From Aurantiochytrium sp. KH105 (lineage: Eukaryota > Sar > Bigyra > Thraustochytrida > Thraustochytriidae), in NCBI GenBank assembly GCA_003116975.1, contig BGKB01000252.1:1-57514 (forward strand): a stretch of 57,514 nucleotides of DNA, read 5' to 3'. A program made the position numbers and the translations under genes. How positions within the stretch are numbered: the stretch's first letter is position 1; every line of letters starts with the position of its first letter. The notes beneath the pieces are model-generated. The model had not been told where the DNA came from and ran no database searches. It saw nothing but the letters and a program-made list of their open reading frames with translations. Of the stretch, positions 51,677 to 57,514 are shown one piece after another.

Positions 51677-53731
51677 ATGAAATTTACAAGCTGGAACTCC
51701 GAGCGCAGGGCTAGCAGAGACGCTGACGACTTGAATCTAGATCCTAGCCCAAACTTTTTCGGCGAGGCTTGTTCAAATGACAGCGACGCATGGAGCGCAA
51801 GCGAAGACGCCGAGTCGGATCGACTCGCAAACCAAAGCAAAAAATCAAGGCGCTCACACTACAATGACGATGACCTGGGTCTCGATGTCTCCGAGGCGAA
51901 ATCATGGAGGCGAACTATTCTCGTCATTGTCTACCTCAAGACGCTCTCTACCGTTTCCCTCAAGTGGCTTGTCGCGGTGATGCTGCGCAAGATCTTCGTC
52001 TGGCTCGAAGAGACTTTCTCGGGAGGGAGCAGCCTCTTTGGACTTCCAACATCTGGATTTTGGAACGCAATCTTTTTGAACACAGTCGACTTCTACACTC
52101 TTCTTGGGCTCAGCATGGGTCCGATAGTCATGATTGCACTGGGTACCGGAATCATTCGAGCCCTACCTGTACGTCTTGCAGGGGTCTACGCGCGTGCTCA
52201 AAGAGCACGACTCGTAGAGATTGCGCTCACCACTATGGCCCTCACCGAGATGAATGTAGATGCGAACTATCTTTTGGAACAAATCTCGCTTCTCAACGAG
52301 TACGAGTCCCATGTTCAAGGTCCTCGCCTCGACTCGGTCGTGCGCATCGTTGTGGTGACTATCTTTTGCTTTGTCCTCTTTTGGCAAGCCACGGTCTTTA
52401 CTGTATTGCTCTTTGCCATTACAATACTTCTTCGCTTCAGCCTGCAGGATCGGCTGCTTCAAGAGCCGTATCGTCGTCGTGCTGAGATTACCAGCAATGT
52501 TCACACATCGATTGATGATGTCTTACGCGGCGCCGATGTTGTGGCGACACACAACATGGAATGGAGGGAGATGAATGCTCTCGCTGCCAAGGAAGCTCCA
52601 GGCATCAAGATTGATCGCCACATTTGGCGCGTCCTCCTCATCATGGGGTTTCCCGAGCTCTTTGCAGTGGGGCTTATGCTGCCCGGCGTGCTTCTCTTGG
52701 CGCGGCTCATGTTTGATAATACCGACTCCGTGTCTGACGCCATCAACACTCTCTTTGCACTGACGGCCATGTTCTTTGTCTTTGACGAGGGCCATAAAGG
52801 CCTTATCACGCTCATTCTCACGAGTTCCCAGGCACAAAGCTACAAACAATCTCTTGGCGTCGTGAACGAAGTCCTCGCTGCAGTACCACCCCGGCAGCGT
52901 TTGAGGGAAAACTTCAAGAAGGACGGCGACCATGACAGCGAAATGGAGAGTGACCCTGTTGTACCAGGTTCGCTCGTCTTTGAGAATGTCACGGTCCAGT
53001 ATCCTCGCACAAGCGCACCTGCTGTGCGAGACATCAGCTTCACCATTCCCCAGGGCCTCACCATGGCGATCGTTGCCGAGAGCGGCGGCGGCAAGTCCAC
53101 CCTCTTCCGCGTTGCGTCCGCCCTCGTGCGTCACCAGAGCGGAAACGTATTCTACGGGAACATCGCTCTGAATGACCTGACCAAGCATGCTATCCGCAAA
53201 CACATGGGCTTTGTGAGCCAAGACTCGATGCTCTTTGCGCGCACCATTCGCGAGAACATTTGGTATGGCAACGTCGGCGAGCCCGACGATAGCGTCATCT
53301 GGTCCGTGTTGGAGAACCTGGGTCTCGGGTCGTGGGTTCATTCGCTGGACGATGGTCTCGGGACCGTTCTGGCGACTGAGCGCATGGTGAGCGGAGGTCA
53401 GGCGCAGCGTCTGCAGATCGCCCGTCTCTTGTGCCGCCAAGACGTGTACTATGTGCTTTTAGACGAGTGTATGAGCGCGCTGGACCCTGTGATGCGCGCG
53501 ACGGTGACACAAGCACTCAAGGTATTTCTGCGCGGCAAAACGGCCATGGTGATTACGCATTCACACGATACCGTCTCTGACCTGTGTGACAAGGTGCTAG
53601 ATCTTGGCAAGCTTGCCCACGGCGAAGACAGGGCTATTCAGTCGGCTCGCGAGTACCTCTCGAGCCTCGAGCACGGTGCCAGCGCGACCAGCTCAGCTTG
53701 GCGAGCTCTCTTCAGCCGTATGGCCGTGTGA
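51677..53731 (+). CDS. ABC half-transporter, array copy 5
   Basis: A 684-residue paralogue starting at the ATG at 51677 with a longer charged leader (DDLNLDPS, DDDLGLDVSEAKSWRR). Helix 1 ends SLKWLVAVMLRKIFVWLEETFSGG. Later hydrophobic segments lie near 140-165, 220-260 and 325-385. GADVVATHNM and FVFDEGHKGLITL follow. NBD: Walker A AESGGGKST at 467-475, Q-loop GFVSQDSMLFARTIRENIWYG, signature VSGGQ at 571-575, Walker B LLDECMSALDP with Asp596 and Glu597, switch ITHSHDT. The NBD is nearly identical to copy 6, whereas the TMDs differ at many positions. Substrate unknown. Confidence 0.9.
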   Translation: MKFTSWNSERRASRDADDLNLDPSPNFFGEACSNDSDAWSASEDAESDRLANQSKKSRRSHYNDDDLGLDVSEAKSWRRTILVIVYLKTLSTVSLKWLVAVMLRKIFVWLEETFSGGSSLFGLPTSGFWNAIFLNTVDFYTLLGLSMGPIVMIALGTGIIRALPVRLAGVYARAQRARLVEIALTTMALTEMNVDANYLLEQISLLNEYESHVQGPRLDSVVRIVVVTIFCFVLFWQATVFTVLLFAITILLRFSLQDRLLQEPYRRRAEITSNVHTSIDDVLRGADVVATHNMEWREMNALAAKEAPGIKIDRHIWRVLLIMGFPELFAVGLMLPGVLLLARLMFDNTDSVSDAINTLFALTAMFFVFDEGHKGLITLILTSSQAQSYKQSLGVVNEVLAAVPPRQRLRENFKKDGDHDSEMESDPVVPGSLVFENVTVQYPRTSAPAVRDISFTIPQGLTMAIVAESGGGKSTLFRVASALVRHQSGNVFYGNIALNDLTKHAIRKHMGFVSQDSMLFARTIRENIWYGNVGEPDDSVIWSVLENLGLGSWVHSLDDGLGTVLATERMVSGGQAQRLQIARLLCRQDVYYVLLDECMSALDPVMRATVTQALKVFLRGKTAMVITHSHDTVSDLCDKVLDLGKLAHGEDRAIQSAREYLSSLEHGASATSSAWRALFSRMAV
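52981..53600 (+). repeat. NBD tract shared with ABC copy 6
   Basis: Aligns without gaps to 55856-56475 (offset 2875), starting at the FENVTVQYPRTSAP segment and ending at DKVLDLG. Differences seen are mostly silent third-position changes. Confidence 0.8.
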
Positions 53732-54512
53732 TGAAACTCATGATCGTGCGTGGTAGATCTTGGTCCCGTCAGCGGCGGCGGCGGCGGCGAGGAGGTTCCT
53801 ATAACATGCGCAGTAAATGATTTGTCCATGGTAGCGTAGCATAGGCCGACGATGAAGACCAAGCGGTCGGTCATCAGCCTGGTCAAGGGCGATGTTCTCG
53901 TCGCGTGCGTGCACGCCCTGTGAATGTGCACACCTCCCGGATCGTTCGCTCACGCGCATTTCGCGGCCAAAAAGCCACACGCCAGACCATCCATCCATTT
54001 GGCCATTTGGGTGGCTATCGTGGATGATGGCGGCGACGACCTCGCTGTCCTTGAGCATGCACGGCCGCGCCGCTGGTTGGTCGCCTTGCGCGTGAAGCCC
54101 GGCCTTGGCCGACAGTGAAGAAGGCCGGCTGCGGCGACCAGCACGGATCGATCGACCTCGGCCCAGGCCCGGACAATGGAATGGCAGCTTTCGCAAGCGC
54201 AGTGACTCGGAGTGCGCGACGGCGGACCCAAACGAAGCGTGCCTGCCAGTGGCAGCTGCAGAGGCCGACAGCCTGAGCGATAGGCATAGTACTAGTGCAG
54301 ACCACGGAGAGGAGAAGTAGGTATAGTATGTAGGTATACTATGAAGTAGCTGGAGAAGGTGGGAGGGAGGCCGGGACTGGAGGTGTGCATGAGCATGTTT
54401 GAGACCGCTGTAAAGTCGCGCGTGCGGTATGCAGCCCGCGCTCGATCACGGGGCCACTGCAGAGAAAAGCGGCGTGGGTCCGGACCACTGGCCAGATCCG
54501 GAATAAGTAAGG
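53732..54512. other. 0.78-kb spacer between ABC copies 5 and 6
   Basis: No gene is supported. A GGC run sits at 53770-53790 and a TATA-containing inverted repeat at 54320-54342 (atagtat...atactat), about 170-190 bases before the copy 6 ATG, could be its core promoter. Confidence 0.45.
54320..54342. promoter_or_regulatory. TATA-containing inverted repeat upstream of ABC copy 6
   Basis: Two seven-base arms, atagtat and atactat, surround a short loop. Position relative to the start codon is similar to that of the TATA palindrome of the PYROXD2-like gene. Confidence 0.3.
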
Positions 54513-56606
54513 ATGGACTCGGTGCGAGTCTTCCTCGCTTCTTGGCGGACCAGCGTGGACAGGCGAGGGAGTAAGACCAACACGGACGAAAGCAGCACCG
54601 GCAGCACGCGCGGCGGCTTCGAGAGCCAGGTTGGCGCGGTTGATAGCTTCCGACGCGCCTCATCGTGGGCGCAGGATGACCTCGAACTTGGTGATTTAAA
54701 GCCCATCGAGGAGGAGAAGGAGGAGCCAAAGCGACCTCGAGATGACGCAGCCTTGGGACTTCACGTTCCGGGTGCTGCCAAATGGCATCGCGTCATTCTC
54801 GTTTTCGATATTCTCACAACACTTTCAAACATATCTCTCAAATGGTTTGTGGCTGTCATGCTGCGTAAGATCTTCATTTGGCTCGAGGAGTCCTTCACTG
54901 GAGACAGAGGCTTCTTAGGACTCCGCACGTCAAAATTCTGGGAGGCAATCTTTCTTGAAGACCTTTCATTCTACTCCGTCTTTGGTCTCACCATGTTCGT
55001 GAGTATAATGATCGCTTTCGGGGCTGCAATCCTTCGCGCCCTCCCCGTGCGTCTCGCGGGCGCTTACGCACGCGCGCGACGCGCGCGCCTCGTCAATCTC
55101 GCGATCAACACTAGAATGATTTCTGAGATGAACTTCAACCCCACATACCTGCTGGAGCATATATCGGTTCTCTTTGAGTTCGAGGCCAACGTCAAGTATC
55201 AGCGCATTTCATGTGTTCGCCGCCTTTGCGTTGTGGTATTCTTCTGCCTCGTGCTGTTCTGGCAAGGTACTCTGCTCAACTTTGCTTTTCTTCTTGCCAT
55301 GCTGGGGCTTCACTTTATTTTGCAGGATAGACTCCTGGAAAAGCCATCTGCGCGTCGCGCTAAGCTCATGAGCAAGGTGCATGCATGCATCATTGATGTG
55401 CTGCGTGGAGCAGACGTCGTTGCGACGCACAATATGGAGAAGAGCGAGATGGAAGCGCTCGCAGCAAAGGAGGAGCCCGGCATCGACATTGATCGTGAAA
55501 TGTGGCAAGTTCTCTTTCTCGTGGGCTTTCCCGAGCTCATCATTCTCTCGATCATGATGCCTAGTCTCATCCTCTTGGCGCGTCTTTTGGTGGAGTCTAC
55601 CGACTCAGTGTCGGATGCAGCCAATACGCTCTTTGCACTCACGGCCATGTTCTTTGTCTTTGACGAAGGTCACAAGTGCATTTCATCGCTAATCGAGAGC
55701 AATGCTCAAGCTCACGAGTATGCACAGGCGCTAGAAGATGTCAACGCGGCCTTGACAGCAGCCTCTGCTCAGGGAGATACTCCTGGAATAATTGATTCCG
55801 AGGATGATGACGAAGATGATGATGACAACTACGTTAGCCCAGGACCTCTCATCTTTGAGAATGTCACAGTCCAGTATCCTCGCACAAGCGCACCTGCCGT
55901 GCGAGACATCAGTTTCACCATTCCCCAGGGCCTCACCATGGCGATCGTTGCCGAGAGTGGCGGTGGCAAGTCGACCCTCTTCCGCGTTGCGTCCGCCCTC
56001 GTGCGTCACCAGAGCGGAAACGTTTTCTACGGAAACGCCCCCTTGAATGACCTGACCAAGCATGCTATCCGCAAACACATGGGCTTTGTGAGCCAAGACT
56101 CGATGCTCTTTGCGCGCACCATCCGCGAGAACATTTGGTATGGCAACGTCGGCGAGCCCGATGATAGCGTCATCTGGTCCGTGTTGGAGAACCTGGGTCT
56201 CGAAACGTGGGTTCGCTCGTTAAAGGCTGGTCTTGGGACCATTGTGGAGACCGAGCGCATGGTGAGCGGAGGTCAGGCGCAGCGTCTGCAGATCGCCCGT
56301 CTCTTGTGCCGCCAAGACGTGTACTATGTGCTACTGGACGAGTGCATGAGCGCCCTGGACCCTGTGATGCGCGCGACGGTGACGCAAGCGCTCAAGGTAT
56401 TTCTGCGCGGCAAGACAGCCATGGTGATTACGCATTCGCACGATACCGTTTCTGATCTGTGCGACAAGGTGCTAGACCTCGGCATACTTGCACAAGGTAG
56501 AGGCAGGGCTATTCAGTCTGCTCATGAATACATTACGGGCCTCTCGCGTGGCGCCAGAGTCAAAAGCGCAGCGTGGAATGCCATTTTTAATCGGATGGCA
56601 ACGTGA
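54513..56606 (+). CDS. ABC half-transporter, array copy 6
   Basis: A 697-residue paralogue, the longest. The ATG at 54513 opens a leader (MDSVRVFLASWRTSVDRRGS) that is more basic and hydrophobic than in the other copies, then the acidic motif DDLELGDLKPIEEEKEE. TMD motifs SLKWFVAVMLRKIFIWLEESFTGD, GADVVATHNMEKSEMEALAAKEEPG and FVFDEGHKCISSL. An Asp-rich linker (SEDDDEDDDDNY) precedes an NBD nearly identical to copy 5: AESGGGKST, GFVSQDSMLFARTIRENIWYG, VSGGQAQRLQIARLLCR, LLDECMSALDP, ITHSHDT. The TMD is closer to copy 5 than to copies 1-4. All catalytic residues are present; substrate unknown. Confidence 0.9.
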   Translation: MDSVRVFLASWRTSVDRRGSKTNTDESSTGSTRGGFESQVGAVDSFRRASSWAQDDLELGDLKPIEEEKEEPKRPRDDAALGLHVPGAAKWHRVILVFDILTTLSNISLKWFVAVMLRKIFIWLEESFTGDRGFLGLRTSKFWEAIFLEDLSFYSVFGLTMFVSIMIAFGAAILRALPVRLAGAYARARRARLVNLAINTRMISEMNFNPTYLLEHISVLFEFEANVKYQRISCVRRLCVVVFFCLVLFWQGTLLNFAFLLAMLGLHFILQDRLLEKPSARRAKLMSKVHACIIDVLRGADVVATHNMEKSEMEALAAKEEPGIDIDREMWQVLFLVGFPELIILSIMMPSLILLARLLVESTDSVSDAANTLFALTAMFFVFDEGHKCISSLIESNAQAHEYAQALEDVNAALTAASAQGDTPGIIDSEDDDEDDDDNYVSPGPLIFENVTVQYPRTSAPAVRDISFTIPQGLTMAIVAESGGGKSTLFRVASALVRHQSGNVFYGNAPLNDLTKHAIRKHMGFVSQDSMLFARTIRENIWYGNVGEPDDSVIWSVLENLGLETWVRSLKAGLGTIVETERMVSGGQAQRLQIARLLCRQDVYYVLLDECMSALDPVMRATVTQALKVFLRGKTAMVITHSHDTVSDLCDKVLDLGILAQGRGRAIQSAHEYITGLSRGARVKSAAWNAIFNRMAT
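55856..56475 (+). repeat. NBD tract shared with ABC copy 5
   Basis: Partner of 52981-53600. The tract starts right after the Asp-rich linker and stops before the C-terminal tail, so only the ATPase domain has been homogenised. Confidence 0.8.
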
Positions 56607-57514
56607 CGAAACTCGGATTTTGAAATTACTTGATGCAGTGCGTGCTGTGCAAAGGTTGCTTCTAGGCCTAAGCATGATCAATAACAATGAACGGATGCAA
56701 AACCTTTCTCTTCTCCACTTGAACCAACTCGGAAAAACCACTAACTACGTGACGCACGCCTCGTAATGAGTTGTGCACAACCTTTTGAAGTCCACACCCT
56801 CAAAACGTGTCGCGTTTATGAATACCATTCTTTCTTTCTTTCTTTTGCAATGCAAAGGGTCGAGATGGATAAGTGAACGTTGCAGGCGCTCAAATTTAAT
56901 TTTAAAGAGAAGCGCGTCCAAAGCCACGGAAAGAAAACTGACCAGGCTTCAACGCAAGCCACAGCCAGTGGCAGATGCGGATGAAGATCTGATCCACTGG
57001 CAGCACACGCCCGACACAGTTGGGTCCGGAGGCGCAAGGAAGAATGAGCGACGGGACGCTGGCAGATTTCGGGTTTTTTGTCTTCGTTACTTATGCGCGC
57101 GACGCTTCCTGCAAGAACACGTTGTTGACTACGATGAAGGCGTCAAGCTTTATGGAGAACTGGCTCGGAGCGAGCGCATGACGACGAGAGGCTGCGAGGA
57201 CGGGATTATGGGGGAGAGGGGGGGGGGAAGGGAGGGAAGGGGGTGTCCTCGATGGCCGGTCGCGTCCGTCGACAATCGTTGCTGCTGGTTGAAAGAAAGT
57301 CCTGTCCAGCGGTGGCAATGCGCAAAGGTGGCTTGGAGAACTGCATGAAATGGTTGGCGAGGACGGGAAGGGGGGGAGGGGGGGAAGGGGGTGTCCTCGA
57401 CGGCCGGCCGGTCGCGTCCGTCAATAATCGTTGCTGCGAGTTGAAAGAAAGTCCTGTCCAGCGGTGGCAAGGACCAAAGGCGGCTTGGAAAACTGCATGA
57501 AATGGTTGGCGAGG
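56607..57514. other. terminal spacer after ABC copy 6
   Basis: No gene is supported. AT-richer DNA follows the copy 6 stop, with a TTTC repeat near 56828-56845. From 57197 to the window end it becomes a tandem repeat. Confidence 0.45.
57197..57514. repeat. about 150-160-bp tandem repeat reaching the window end
   Basis: A unit starting gaggacggga, followed by a G-rich tract, ggtgtcctcga, a GTCGCGTCCGTC segment and ending tggttggc, is present at 57197-57358 and again from 57359. The end of copy 2 falls at the end of the window, where the next gcgagg begins, so more units may follow. Confidence 0.75.

Noticed and set aside
1..57514. tRNA, rRNA, CRISPR arrays or transposable elements
   Set aside because: Scanning by eye for tRNA B-box sequences, rRNA-like blocks, spaced palindromic repeats and transposase/reverse-transcriptase motifs gave nothing convincing. 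A tool-based search could still find a small RNA.

Overview
The window looks like nuclear DNA of a GC-rich, intron-poor protist, most likely a stramenopile of the thraustochytrid/labyrinthulomycete type. This is inferred from clathrin, a mitochondrial succinyl-CoA ligase subunit, a UVRAG/Vps38-like PI3-kinase subunit, long uninterrupted ORFs, monocistronic genes on both strands and GC-rich simple-repeat spacers. I cannot confirm the taxon without a search. Only one intron is convincing (GTAAGT donor). I saw no operons, tRNA, rRNA, CRISPR array or transposon.

Left part (1-36 kb) is mostly single-copy cell-biology genes. In order: a small membrane protein with a broken or tiny-intron frame (160-767, -); a BASS/SBF transporter with a signal peptide and a SUEL-lectin-like ectodomain (1283-2770, +); clathrin heavy chain (3218-8305, -); a mitochondrial PYROXD2-like FAD oxidoreductase (9480-11291, +); a Gln/His-rich putative nuclear protein in two exons (11672-13953, -); succinyl-CoA ligase beta (17212-18489, +); a 1445-residue NACHT-ankyrin protein resembling an NLR (19538-23875, -); a UVRAG/Vps38-like protein (25440-27296, +); a large zinc-ribbon/coiled-coil protein with a possible lipid-binding region, whose 3' end is damaged by an assembly duplication around an N (27834-31440, +); and a low-complexity protein with a short Cys/His motif (32275-34089, -).

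Right part (36-57 kb) is a tandem array of six paralogous ABC half-transporters (TMD-NBD, about 630-700 residues): one on the minus strand, then five on the plus strand. All six keep complete ATPase motifs. Copies 3 and 4 share a nearly identical 1.4-kb tract covering the membrane domain and half the NBD; copies 5 and 6 share a 0.62-kb near-identical tract restricted to the NBD. Spacers between copies are unrelated, so this looks like ongoing gene conversion rather than recent duplication.

The most unexpected non-coding signal is a regulatory-looking repeat: GCAAGT-headed units spaced 21-23 bp (about two helical turns) in three separate GC-rich upstream regions (8754-8815, 16232-16304, 35225-35312). 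Two of the arrays have the same 23-23-21 spacing, and in all three the motif lies on the strand opposite to the nearest downstream gene.
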